NCBI GenBank assembly: GCA_009781635.1
Contig: WQXU01000007.1
Span: forward strand, 47,724-111,723
DNA length: 64,000 nt
Direction of reading: 5' to 3'
Source: Treponema sp.
GTDB taxonomy: Bacteria; Spirochaetota; Spirochaetia; Treponematales; Breznakiellaceae
Shown here: positions 9,754-19,830 of the stretch, in pieces
Position numbering within the stretch: position 1 is the first letter of the stretch
How the letters are laid out: each line of letters starts with the position of its first letter
The notes under the pieces: model-generated
Seen by the model: the letters and a program-made list of their open reading frames with translations, nothing else
Told to the model about the DNA's origin: nothing
Databases searched by the model: none
Made by a program: the position numbers and the translations under genes

Positions 9754-9878
9754 TGGTCGTGTGCGCTAAGCTACCCTGTGGGCTCCCGGTTGGGTGGCTT
9801 ATATGACGCACGCTTTGGCGTGACTGCATTGAACTTCACCCAAAGGTCGCCCACAGGGTAGCTTAGCGCACGCGACCA
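9754..9878. repeat. 125-bp nested inverted-repeat element
   Basis: 30-bp arms tggtcgtgtgcgctaagctaccctgtgggc / gcccacagggtagcttagcgcacgcgacca with one mismatch; inner gggtg/caccc and cacgc/gcgtg pairs. Confidence 0.85.
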
Positions 9879-9917
9879 GATATTTGTTTAACTAAGAGTT
9901 TACATAAACGGAAAAGG

Positions 9918-11093
9918 TTAAAAAGCGAAACCTGCTCCCAAATAAATCATTCTATATCCTGGCCTGCCTACATTTTTTGATAAAACAATAGGATATGTTA
10001 TACATGGCATCAAATAAAAACCACCGGCTTTACCAACATCTATTTTCCAGCCTAATTCAGGAATAATTGTAAATCCATTGAAAATATAGTCATGATGTAT
10101 ATGATAAATACCTTCAATTTCTTCATTATAACCCAATCCAATACCTAAAAAGAAAGTCTTACCCCATGGATAAAGACGAAAAAATGTATTTATTTCATAA
10201 TATTCAGGAGCAATCATAGGATCAGAAAAAGGATTCCAATATGCATTTACTCCAAGCGATATTTTTGAACCAAGCATTCTCTCATATCTTACTCCAATGC
10301 CGGCAAAAGCTAATTCGAAAGAGAGCCAGTTATCTCTAGCATTCGCGCTCTTTACTGCATTGTCCTCTCCGCGCTCCCCGCCGGCAGTTTGTTGAGTGGA
10401 ATCATTTTGAGAACGGGAAACAAATGTAAGGGATGCTGGAGGTCCTATCTTATATTCAAGAACAATTGTTGGCCCGGGTGTTCTAATCCAATTAATACCA
10501 GGTATATTTCTTGGCGGATAAGTATGAGTCTGTGCAAGCGTTATGATAACGCCCTCATTCGTATCTTCTGATGCAAAAGCGCCGGCTAGAAAATCCCTTC
10601 CATTACGTTTTGCTATCCATGTGTCGCCGCCGAAAACAAATTGTAAATTGTTTCCGACTATGGGAATAGCAGGCATTCGATTTAATGTCTGTTGTAATAA
10701 AGTCGGCTCGCCTAACCTCGGAATAGCAGGTACATCATTAGTTTGTGTGACTTGTCCTGTTTGCGGAGCCGCTGTTTGATTTGGGAGCGCTGGAGGCGTT
10801 GGCAAAGGAGGAGGCGTTGCAGATATTAAAGGCGCCAGCTCCGCTATTGTTCCTGCGGCTGCCCATCCTGTCATCCCTTCTTTCCACACAAGTGAAGTTC
10901 TTGTTAATTGTCCGCGTTCAACCAGCTGCCTAAGGCCGGCTGTATCATACGGCCCTGTAATCTGCTCATTTATATTCACAAAGTAACCAGTTAAATTGGC
11001 TTGACTAAATACAATCCCGCCTGCGCTTATAAATATGATGCAAACTACGAAAACAAATACTGTTTTTTTCATTAATTTCTCCTTAAATATCAC
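9918..11093 (-). CDS. exported protein with GYF_2 (DUF4339)-like domain and outer-membrane-like C-terminus
   Basis: Signal peptide; GYFVNINEQITGPYDTAGLRQLVERGQLTRTSLVWKEGMTGWAAAGTIAELAPLI. Confidence 0.7.
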   Translation of the reverse strand: MIFKEKLMKKTVFVFVVCIIFISAGGIVFSQANLTGYFVNINEQITGPYDTAGLRQLVERGQLTRTSLVWKEGMTGWAAAGTIAELAPLISATPPPLPTPPALPNQTAAPQTGQVTQTNDVPAIPRLGEPTLLQQTLNRMPAIPIVGNNLQFVFGGDTWIAKRNGRDFLAGAFASEDTNEGVIITLAQTHTYPPRNIPGINWIRTPGPTIVLEYKIGPPASLTFVSRSQNDSTQQTAGGERGEDNAVKSANARDNWLSFELAFAGIGVRYERMLGSKISLGVNAYWNPFSDPMIAPEYYEINTFFRLYPWGKTFFLGIGLGYNEEIEGIYHIHHDYIFNGFTIIPELGWKIDVGKAGGFYLMPCITYPIVLSKNVGRPGYRMIYLGAGFAF

Positions 11094-11121
11094 CTAAAAC
11101 CCCAAAAAACTGTCTTAATTC

Positions 11122-11200
11122 AACAGGTGCTATTAGCTAATATTATAGCGCTTATACGTGAGCGTCAAGCTACTTTTATTGTATTAACAGGAGCTATTAG
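11122..11200. promoter_or_regulatory. Two direct repeats aacaggWgctattag upstream of XRE gene
   Basis: aacaggtgctattag at 11122-11136 and aacaggagctattag at 11186-11200. Confidence 0.45.
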
Positions 11201-11208
11201 AGTAGGAT

Positions 11209-11532
11209 ATGGCGCTTCAAAAGATATTCATGACAAATATGAAAAAATATCGAAAGCAGGCAGGGTTAACCCAGGAAAAGCTTGCAGAGGCTTGCAATAC
11301 CGATCCCTGCTATATAAGGCAAATTGAAACAGGGCGCCGTTGTCCCTCATTTGAATATGTGGAGCGAATCGCCAATGCATTGGGTATTGCGCCTCATCGT
11401 TTGTTTTATGACGAAATTGATGCAGAAAATGATGAATTCATAAATCTTTTTATGGAACAAAAGCAAAAAATAAAGACCATGCTTGTAGAGAACATCTCCC
11501 GGATTTGCCTAATGCTGGATGAACAGCAATAG
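11209..11532 (+). CDS. XRE-family transcriptional regulator
   Basis: KQAGLTQEKLAEACNTDPCYIRQIETGRRCPSFEYVERIANALGI. Confidence 0.85.
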   Translation: MALQKIFMTNMKKYRKQAGLTQEKLAEACNTDPCYIRQIETGRRCPSFEYVERIANALGIAPHRLFYDEIDAENDEFINLFMEQKQKIKTMLVENISRICLMLDEQQ

Positions 11533-11603
11533 AAACTGTCTTCTCAACGCTTTGTGTCCTTACTCTGGAATTTACCTGGCAGAAATGATACACTGGCAAA
11601 TCT

Positions 11604-14570
11604 ATGTTTCTTAAGCGCCTCTCTATTCTTGGTTTCAAGTCATTTGCAGACCGTACGGAAATAGAATTTAACGATGGAATCACGGCTCTTTTAGGCCCCA
11701 ATGGCTGCGGGAAATCCAATGTTGTGGATGCGGTCAAGTGGGTTTTGGGTGAGCATGCTATCAGATCGCTGCGCGCTGAAAAAATGGAAGATGTTATCTT
11801 CAGCGGCACGGAGTCCCGAAAGCCGTTAAATGTAGCGGAAGTTGCCCTTTCCATCGCAAACGAAACCGGCCTTCTGCCAATGGATATGCCGGAAATCGAA
11901 ATAAAGAGGCGGCTGTACCGTTCCGGAGAAAGCGAGTACTTTATCAACGGGACGCAGGTTCGGCTCAAAGACATTCGCGAATTGTTCTGGGACACGGGCG
12001 TAGGCAAGACTGCGTACTCTGTCATGGAACAGGGAAAAATTGACCAAATACTTTCATCAAAACCCGAGGAAAGGCGTTACCTTTTTGAAGAAGCGGCCGG
12101 CATCACAAGGTACAGAGAACGGGGCGCAGAAGCGGAACGAAACCTTGCCAAGACCGAAGAGAATGTGCGCCAGGTTGAAATAATACTGAACGAGGTAAAA
12201 CGTTCTCATGACAGCCTTAAAATACAATCGGAGAAAACTTTAAAATACCGCTCGCTCCGCGATGAAATTTTCAATTACGAACTTGATATTCAACTGCTGC
12301 GGTTAAAACAGTTTAAATACGAAAGGGACGAGAAAAACGAAACACTAAGACGCAGGACTGCCGATCGCGACAGAATACGCGCAGAAATGGAAGCTGAAAA
12401 CAAGGCGCTGGAAGCAAACATGGACGAAGTAAACTCCATGGAAGCACGGCTTGTCGAACTGCAGAAAAACATTTACGGTCTTGCTCTGGAAAAAAATGCG
12501 AAAGAGAACGAGATTCGCCTGTTCAATGAACAGCGCGGTGAAAATAAAATCAAGATAGGACAAAACGAAGAGCGCGAAAAACAATCCATAGAAAAAATAA
12601 CAGAATTAAATACAGATGCTGCGGGACAGGATGCGGTTGTACAGGATCTGCAGAAACAATGCGAAAGCATAGAAGAAAATATCCGTTCATTTGAAGAAAA
12701 TATTCATCTTGCCGCATCGCGTATAAGCGAAAACGAAAAAGAAACGCGCAGAGCCGAAGATGAAATAAAAAATATCGAAAAAGAACTAGCCGGACTTGAA
12801 AAAGAACTTGCAAAAATAACAGATGACATTGTCGCTGAACTTGATGCAGGTTTAAAAAAAGCAGGCTATTCGGCGGCGGAACGCAGAAATGCAGAAGAAG
12901 CGCTGCAGGAAATACTTGGACGGCTTCGCACCACTCTCTCCGGAAGGGATGCATTGTTCCGTGATATAACTGTTGTTGCAGATGCAAAAGGCAGCGTAGA
13001 GTCTGCGGAAATAAAGCGCATAACAGAAAGCCTTGCAGCAGGCCTTGCGGAAGCTGCCGCCGGAGCGGACAAGGCCGTAGAACTTTTTGAACGTTACCGG
13101 AAACACACACCGACCTTCATTGATGAGTTTCTTGCGCCGCAGGGTATTATTACAAAGAAGCGCGCATTGGATGCTCAGATAAGAAACGCAAAGGACGGCA
13201 TTGAGGAAAGGCGCCAGCGTATAAAAACACTGCACGAAGACAATATCAATTTGATGGCAAAAATTGATGAATACCGCGCTACCCTTGAAAACATGAAAGT
13301 TAACCGCGCGCAGATGAAAGCCCGCGCACAGTCTGCAGAGGATCAGGCGCGGCTTATAAGGCGCGAGTTATCAGGCCAGGAAGGAATTCTAAAAAACATC
13401 CGCGACGAGCTTTCGCTTTACCGCAAAAGACTGGGAGAGATTGATGTCCGTATTTCCGCCGTTCAGACAGAAATAGCAGGCATAGAAGAAAAAACAAAGG
13501 CCTTTACCTCCGAGCTTGAAAAACTTGAAAAAGATATCCGGAAAAGAAATGATAATGTTGCGGGGAAAAAAGTTGTTATTAACAAGCGGATGGCGGAACT
13601 TTCCAAAGTGCAGGAAGCCCTGGAAAAAATTCACCTTGAGCTTGTTCAATCAGATATGGAAATAAAGAACATTCAGGAAAATTTCAGGGAAACTCATTCC
13701 AGGGATTTAATGGAGTTCGAAGAGCGGACTTTCAATATTACAGCATCTCCTGCGTCACTGCGCGAAAAACTTGCAGCATCCCGCGCGAAGATAAAAGAGC
13801 TTGGCTCTGTAAATCTTATGGCCCCGGAAGAATATGCAGAAACAAAACAACGTTACGATTTTTATAATAATCAGATGGCAGACCTGGAAAAGGCGCGCAA
13901 AGACCTTGAAGATCTGACATCGGAAATCCGCCAGGAATCTTCGCAGTTATTCCTTGACACATACAACCGCATAAAGAAAAATTTTCACAATATGTTCCGC
14001 AGGCTCTTTGGCGGCGGACGCGCAGAACTTAGGCTCTCAGATCCAAATCATGTTCTGGAATCGGGCATTGAGATTCTTGCCCAGCCGCCGGGAAAAAAAC
14101 TTGAACATTTAAGCCTGCTGTCCGGCGGCGAATGTTCAATGACGGCCGTGGCTCTTCTTTTTGCAACTTACATGGTTAAGCCGTCTCCCTTCTGTCTGTT
14201 AGACGAAATTGACGCTGCGCTTGACGAACAGAATGTAGGCCGTTTTATCCACCTTCTGCGCGAGTTCAGCGATACAAGCCAGTTCATTATTATTACGCAT
14301 AACAAAAAAACCACTACGGGAGCCGGAACATTAATCGGTGTAACCATGCAGGAATCCGGCGTAACAAAATTGATAACGGCGCGGCTTAAACACGGTGAAC
14401 TTGATATCTCAGACGGACCTGTGCCGCAAAGCGAGCTGTGGGATACAGACGGATTATTCGAAGAAGAAGATGTCCCGCCGGAAGAGGGCAGGCAGCTTCC
14501 CGCCGGCATAAACGACCCGAAAAAAGTAACTCAGGAACAGCTAAGACCAATCAGATCACGGAAAGAATAA
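11604..14570 (+). CDS. smc: chromosome segregation protein SMC
   Basis: Walker A GPNGCGKSNVVDAVKWVLGE, coiled coils, LSGGECSMTAVALLFA..PFCLLDEIDAALDEQNV. Confidence 0.95.
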   Translation: MFLKRLSILGFKSFADRTEIEFNDGITALLGPNGCGKSNVVDAVKWVLGEHAIRSLRAEKMEDVIFSGTESRKPLNVAEVALSIANETGLLPMDMPEIEIKRRLYRSGESEYFINGTQVRLKDIRELFWDTGVGKTAYSVMEQGKIDQILSSKPEERRYLFEEAAGITRYRERGAEAERNLAKTEENVRQVEIILNEVKRSHDSLKIQSEKTLKYRSLRDEIFNYELDIQLLRLKQFKYERDEKNETLRRRTADRDRIRAEMEAENKALEANMDEVNSMEARLVELQKNIYGLALEKNAKENEIRLFNEQRGENKIKIGQNEEREKQSIEKITELNTDAAGQDAVVQDLQKQCESIEENIRSFEENIHLAASRISENEKETRRAEDEIKNIEKELAGLEKELAKITDDIVAELDAGLKKAGYSAAERRNAEEALQEILGRLRTTLSGRDALFRDITVVADAKGSVESAEIKRITESLAAGLAEAAAGADKAVELFERYRKHTPTFIDEFLAPQGIITKKRALDAQIRNAKDGIEERRQRIKTLHEDNINLMAKIDEYRATLENMKVNRAQMKARAQSAEDQARLIRRELSGQEGILKNIRDELSLYRKRLGEIDVRISAVQTEIAGIEEKTKAFTSELEKLEKDIRKRNDNVAGKKVVINKRMAELSKVQEALEKIHLELVQSDMEIKNIQENFRETHSRDLMEFEERTFNITASPASLREKLAASRAKIKELGSVNLMAPEEYAETKQRYDFYNNQMADLEKARKDLEDLTSEIRQESSQLFLDTYNRIKKNFHNMFRRLFGGGRAELRLSDPNHVLESGIEILAQPPGKKLEHLSLLSGGECSMTAVALLFATYMVKPSPFCLLDEIDAALDEQNVGRFIHLLREFSDTSQFIIITHNKKTTTGAGTLIGVTMQESGVTKLITARLKHGELDISDGPVPQSELWDTDGLFEEEDVPPEEGRQLPAGINDPKKVTQEQLRPIRSRKE

Positions 14571-14670
14571 TTACTAACAGAACGCCTCAAAAGTGAAATA
14601 TTTTACATGACGTTAAGAGAAATTGTTACGATTGCAGCTGCCTTGATATCTTTTAAGTTTAAATAATATT

Positions 14671-15090
14671 TTAATTAATAATAAACTCCGCCCAGGAATA
14701 TTGCACCATAAATCTGCCTAAATAGTTATTTATAGAACCGCTGCCGGATTTAAGGAAATCGTACATGTCGCATGAGAATTTATCAGGTGCAACAGCAAGA
14801 TACCCGCGCTCTTTTATCAGGATATCGTGAAATCCTTCTGTCTTCAGAGTCTGGTTTAAATCTGCCACAATCTGCCTGAATTGGCTCTTTAACGATTCAG
14901 AATCATTTTTATCTTCCCAAATAACCGCAATTATTTCATTAATACTGCATCTTGCTCCATTCTTACTGACTAGGTACGCAAATATTTCTTTTGCTTTTGA
15001 GCGCTGAAAACGAAGCGGTTTATCATTAACAAAAACATCAAAATTGCCAAAGCACTGAACACGCAGCCTTTTATTATTGGATTCCGCAAA
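14671..15090 (-). pseudogene. remnant of response regulator: SARP/OmpR-like output domain, REC mostly deleted, out of frame with upstream kinase
   Basis: RLRVQCFGNFDVFVNDKPLRFQRSKAKEIFAYLVSKNGARCSINEIIAVIWEDK aligns by eye to the neighbouring intact regulator at 17472..18272. Confidence 0.7.
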
Positions 15091-17312
15091 CGTTCCATTG
15101 CCTTTAACACCCCGTTTTTGGAAACAGGCTTCATAATATAATCGCTTGCTGCAACTGTAAAAGCGTCTCCTTTTTTTGGAATTGAAATAATGGCGGTCGT
15201 TCCATGTCCGGGCTTGCTTTGTATATATAAAGTTCCCTGGCACATTGCCAAAAGACGGTTACGAACTTTCTCTATACCGGTATGTATTCGATCCTCCGGT
15301 AACGTTCGATCCTCTGGGAACGGGCACCCTTCCTGTATAGGCATTTCAATATTAAAACCTGCGCCATCGTCAGTAACAATGACGAAAATTTCATTTTCTG
15401 TTTCCTGCGTACTGATAGTTACTGTTCCGCCGTCTTCTGTTTTTGTCACCCCGTGCCGCACAGCGATTTCCACGATAGGCTGCAAGGTAAGCACAGGCAG
15501 CATAAAATTACGCACTTTAATGTTATAAACGATGTTAAGCCTTTCTTCAAAGCGTTTTTTTTCTATTTTTAAATAGTTTTTTACTTGATGGAATTCTTTG
15601 TCAAAAGTGATTAGTTCATTATGAACAAGCGAATCCAGATTACCCCGCAGGTATTCAGCAAACTCAACTACAGTCTCCTCCGCTTTCTTCGGGTTTTTTA
15701 TGCAAAAATATTTTATAACCGAAAGAACATTGTAAAGAAAATGCGGCTGTATTTGTGTCTTTATAATGGTTATAAGCTCCTGTGACAGTTTGTGTTCCGC
15801 TTTTATTTTATCGTCAATTAAGGTTTTTATGTCCGCAGCCATAGAGTTCACAGCGTTCTTTATTTTATCAAACTCATCGTTATAACTGCCTTCAATTTTA
15901 GTATCTAAATCACCTTCGGCTATTTTACCTATTCCGCTGACCAGCGTTTTAACAGGACTTAGAAGCCCGCTTAGAACGAAATACACAACTATAGCCATAA
16001 TAATAAGCGCAAGGAGCAAAGTCCGAATCGATTCAAGAAGCAGCTGGTTACGCTCTCTGTGAAAATCTTCTTCCGGCACAAGTCCGATGATTGTATGACC
16101 ATCTGTGTTTTTATACCCTGCGTAGTAGAGAGTATTATCTATGCTTACCCATGTGAATCCGCTGCCGGCGCTTACGGTTTTGTACCATTCATATTCTGTG
16201 ACATCCCTGCCTCTTAACGTATCGTATGGGTAAGCGATTATATATCCTGCAGCCAGCACCATTCCATACCCGGTTTGCCCGATTGCCGTTTCCGAAATAG
16301 TTTTATCAATATTTATTTGCTCTTGTACCCTTGCAATAACATCAGCATTAAACCCAAGCTGGATAAACCCGCCGCCTGAACGCGCAACGCCTGTATAATG
16401 GTTGATTTGCCCAAAAGCGCCGTCCGGCAGCAGCGATACGCGCGGTTCTTCGGTTAATTCGGTCAGCGTTCCGCCGGCGAGCGCCATGTAAACGCTTGTG
16501 GTCGGCGTTGATTTGTAATCAAAGCCAATCAATTTTTCGTCGTTGCTGTTGGTAAGAATTCCATCTGCATTTACAATATTTATTTCATAGATATCAAGCT
16601 CAGAAGCAAGCTGCTGCAGAGCTTGCGGCGATATATCCTCTTTCAGTTTATTCATTATGTTCGTCACATTAAAACCTACCTGAATAAACCCGCCGCCCGG
16701 AAGCGCAATGCCAGTGTAATGGTTCATCTGACCAATCGTGCCGTCGGGCAGTACAGATGCACGCGGTTCTTCAGACAGTTGGGTTTGGGTTGAGTCAGCA
16801 AGCCTCATATAAATTCTTGTAACAGGCGATGAATTATAATTAAAACCTATAAATCCGGGAAAATTGCTTTGGGTAATAATACCGTTTCTGTTTACAATAT
16901 TTATTTCGATAATATCCAATGCACGGGCAAGACGCTGGAGCTCGCCTGATGACATGTTATAGTCAGTATTTCTGATGATATAAGCGATTGATTTCGCTAC
17001 GGCGATATTTCTTTCGTTCATCGTTTCTTTAGTGTTTTCAGTCCGGGTGTCAAGAATGTCAGCGACGGTTTTTGCGATTGATATATGTTTTTCATTTAAT
17101 ATCTGTTTGGTTTCATCAAGGATGACATCCAAATGCCTTATCTGCGCCATAATACTGTCTGCGAAAATTTCAAGGTTAGCGTTTGTTTTTGATTCTACGC
17201 TTGCATCCAGCAGCCTGTAATTAATAAACGAAATAATCAATACCGATACCGTAAATACCGAGATTATTGGGATTAACACTTTTATTTTAAAGCTTAGCTT
17301 TTTACTTCCCAT
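14970..17312 (-). CDS. LytS-like sensor histidine kinase, C-terminus fused to residual REC tail by deletion
   Basis: HAMP, QTQIQPHFLYNVLSVIKYFC, HATPase; ends ...ISIPKKGDAFTVAASDYIMKPVSKNGVLKAMERLRNP (REC tail). Confidence 0.8.
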   Translation of the reverse strand: MGSKKLSFKIKVLIPIISVFTVSVLIISFINYRLLDASVESKTNANLEIFADSIMAQIRHLDVILDETKQILNEKHISIAKTVADILDTRTENTKETMNERNIAVAKSIAYIIRNTDYNMSSGELQRLARALDIIEINIVNRNGIITQSNFPGFIGFNYNSSPVTRIYMRLADSTQTQLSEEPRASVLPDGTIGQMNHYTGIALPGGGFIQVGFNVTNIMNKLKEDISPQALQQLASELDIYEINIVNADGILTNSNDEKLIGFDYKSTPTTSVYMALAGGTLTELTEEPRVSLLPDGAFGQINHYTGVARSGGGFIQLGFNADVIARVQEQINIDKTISETAIGQTGYGMVLAAGYIIAYPYDTLRGRDVTEYEWYKTVSAGSGFTWVSIDNTLYYAGYKNTDGHTIIGLVPEEDFHRERNQLLLESIRTLLLALIIMAIVVYFVLSGLLSPVKTLVSGIGKIAEGDLDTKIEGSYNDEFDKIKNAVNSMAADIKTLIDDKIKAEHKLSQELITIIKTQIQPHFLYNVLSVIKYFCIKNPKKAEETVVEFAEYLRGNLDSLVHNELITFDKEFHQVKNYLKIEKKRFEERLNIVYNIKVRNFMLPVLTLQPIVEIAVRHGVTKTEDGGTVTISTQETENEIFVIVTDDGAGFNIEMPIQEGCPFPEDRTLPEDRIHTGIEKVRNRLLAMCQGTLYIQSKPGHGTTAIISIPKKGDAFTVAASDYIMKPVSKNGVLKAMERLRNPIIKGCVFSALAILMFLLMINRFVFSAQKQKKYLRT

Positions 17313-17471
17313 AAAATAGTAAAATTATATATAACGAAGCGCAACAAATATGCAATAAATTTTTTGCTTTGGGAACAGTGTTTTTGATTGCGGTGCCAAA
17401 AACTGCTTCTTCATTCTATAAAGTATGATAACCAATGCACACCGAAAGAACACACAGAAAATATATGTACT

Positions 17472-18272
17472 TTAATAAATATTTGTTTTCCGGCTTAACG
17501 CTGCGGTGGTCATTTCTGCCCAGCCGTAATTTACCATATATTCGCCGCAAAAAGCGTTTACTGCTCTTGTGTCACAATTCAGTAAATCGTAGTAATCGCA
17601 GCTTATTTTTTCACAGTCTATTGATATTTGGTTCCAGCTCTTTATAATAATATCATCAATGCCGTTTTCTTTTAGAGCTTTCATCATTTCAGAAATTGCC
17701 GCCTGGGTTTGACTTTTCAGAGATTTGTTATACTTTTTATGTTCCCATAATGCCGCCGCAATTTCGGCAGCAGTCGCAGCAGCACCCCGCCTGTCAATAA
17801 GATAGGCGAAAAGTTCTTTTGCTCTTGTCCTTATGAATACAAGCGGCTTACCGTCTACGAATACTTCGAAATTGCCAAATGTCTGCACGCGCACCCTCTT
17901 GTCTGATTTACGTTCTACAGGATGCCGGAGATTTTCGATTTCTCTCTCTATAGCTTTCTTTGCAGCGGGTTTCATAACATAACCGCTGGGATAGAGCTTC
18001 ATGGCTTCGATTGCGTATTGACTGTATGCGGTGACGAAAATTATATTTGTAGACGGCTTGATTTTCTTGAGCGCTACAGCAGCTTCCAGCCCGTTCATTC
18101 CCGGCATTCGAATGTCAAGTAATGCTATATCGCAGGGTGTTTCTTTTGCGAAGTCAAGGAGTTTGTACGGATCATCAAATGAAAATACCTCAGCATCCGG
18201 ACATGCTTCACGAATCGCTTCAGTTAGGACATCCAATGCAGGCGGGCTGTCGTCTATCGTAATAATTTTCAT
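17472..18272 (-). CDS. response regulator (REC + SARP/OmpR-like wHTH)
   Basis: MKIITIDDSPPALDVL...ALLDIRMPGMNGLEAAVALKK; RVRVQTFGNFEVFVDGKPLVFIRTRAKELFAYL. Confidence 0.85.
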   Translation of the reverse strand: MKIITIDDSPPALDVLTEAIREACPDAEVFSFDDPYKLLDFAKETPCDIALLDIRMPGMNGLEAAVALKKIKPSTNIIFVTAYSQYAIEAMKLYPSGYVMKPAAKKAIEREIENLRHPVERKSDKRVRVQTFGNFEVFVDGKPLVFIRTRAKELFAYLIDRRGAAATAAEIAAALWEHKKYNKSLKSQTQAAISEMMKALKENGIDDIIIKSWNQISIDCEKISCDYYDLLNCDTRAVNAFCGEYMVNYGWAEMTTAALSRKTNIY

Positions 18273-19566
18273 TCGTTACCCAATCTTTTTCCTGGTATAC
18301 TTATTGTGACTTCAGTTCCAACACCTTGTTCGCTTTTAATATCAAGCGTTCCGCCGCACATCGCAGCAAGACGGTTACGAATATTTGTTACTCCAACCCT
18401 CGGTTTAGCATCCGCCGTATCGAACCCCACTCCATCATCAGTAACAATGATAAGATATGCAGCTTCTGTTTCCCTGACAGAAACTGTTACCGTGCCGCCG
18501 CCCAAGCGCTGACATATGCCGTGTTTGACAGCGTTTTCCACGATAGGCTGCACTGTTAGCGGAGGGATTGCAAAGTAAAAAGATGTTTCGATATTGAAAA
18601 CTACATTGAGCTTTTTTTCATAGACTGCTTTTTCAAGATTTAAGTACGCTTCAATATGCATCCGTTCCCGTTCAAAAGGTATCAGGTTTTTTTCAGTCAG
18701 TGAATCCATATTGCACCTTAAATAGTACGAAAATTCCACCACTGCTTTTTCCGCTGCCTTTGGATCTGTAGCGCAAAGTTTTTTTATTGCCGTAAGCGAA
18801 TTATACAGGAAATGCGGTTGTATCTGACTGAGCATAGTTGCGATCCGGCTTTGTATCAATTCTTTTTCCAGCTGCTCAACAGTGATGTCCGTCAGGCACC
18901 TGCTGTATAAGTTAGTAAATATAATGAAGGTGGCTATAATCATACCCAAGCTGATAAGGAGCGAGCCAAAAAAAGTATCTGAATTACTGAAAATACGACA
19001 GGCACAAGCTGAAATGTATAATAATAAGTATTCATTCCTTTGAACGGGAGAGCGGGTTTATTTTTTGTTTTTATAATAAGAAGACAATATGTGATAATAA
19101 CAAATGACCAGGTTACAATCCATGTTAACGAAACAAGCGCGCCCCTTTGATAAATATTTCCAGCGTCAAGATAAAAAGTTAATCTGTGATGCGGTGTAAA
19201 CGGTACAAAAATCGTATTGATAATTAATGGTATAGAATATAATCGCAGCCGTTTTTTTAGCCCATCTGTATTGTTCCAAACCTTGTAATCGCAGATAAGA
19301 ACCCAAAAAAAAACCGGAAGCGGCACCACCATATAGTAAAGTATGTTGACAGCATAAGCCAGTTATCTTGTTACAAAAAACTGCTCCTCTATCAGCAAGT
19401 ATCCCACTGTATCAAAAATAAGATGCAGCATAACAGCTACCTGTAAATATCTGAACAATTTCAAATCTAAAAATTGCTTTGCGCCCTGCTTGCCTGTGTT
19501 GTAGTAAATGAAACAAAGGATTATAAAGCCTGTTATGTTGACGCCTGCCCAAAAGACACTTATCAT
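18269..19566 (-). pseudogene. decayed 7TM-type sensor histidine kinase (nonsense + frameshift)
   Basis: ORFs 19363-19566, 18940-19332 and 18269-18949 join: in-frame TAA at 19363-19365 (VTR*LAYAVNILYYMVVPLP) and frameshift at a 7-A run (18970-18976). Confidence 0.75.
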
Positions 19567-19830
19567 ACTGCATTTCCTTTTTAATTGGCGTCACTTTCAT
19601 ACAGATATTTATTCATAATCTGCTGTAATGATACTCACTTACTTTTGTCTCTCTGAAATTTTGATTATCGTTATTTTTCTTTCTATTGTAGGCTTACCGT
19701 TGCACATTATGTCAAGACGGTTTTATAATTGTTTTCACATTTTATTGTCTGTTTCACATACATAAATAGCATATGGATTTTTCTTATTTTTTCCCTTATA
19801 ATTGTATTATATTAAGGGGAAAGCATAAAC

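Noticed and set aside
12290-13649. Long antisense ORFs across smc
   Set aside because: Low-complexity frames opposite a strongly supported SMC coding sequence; composition is a by-product of the sense codons.
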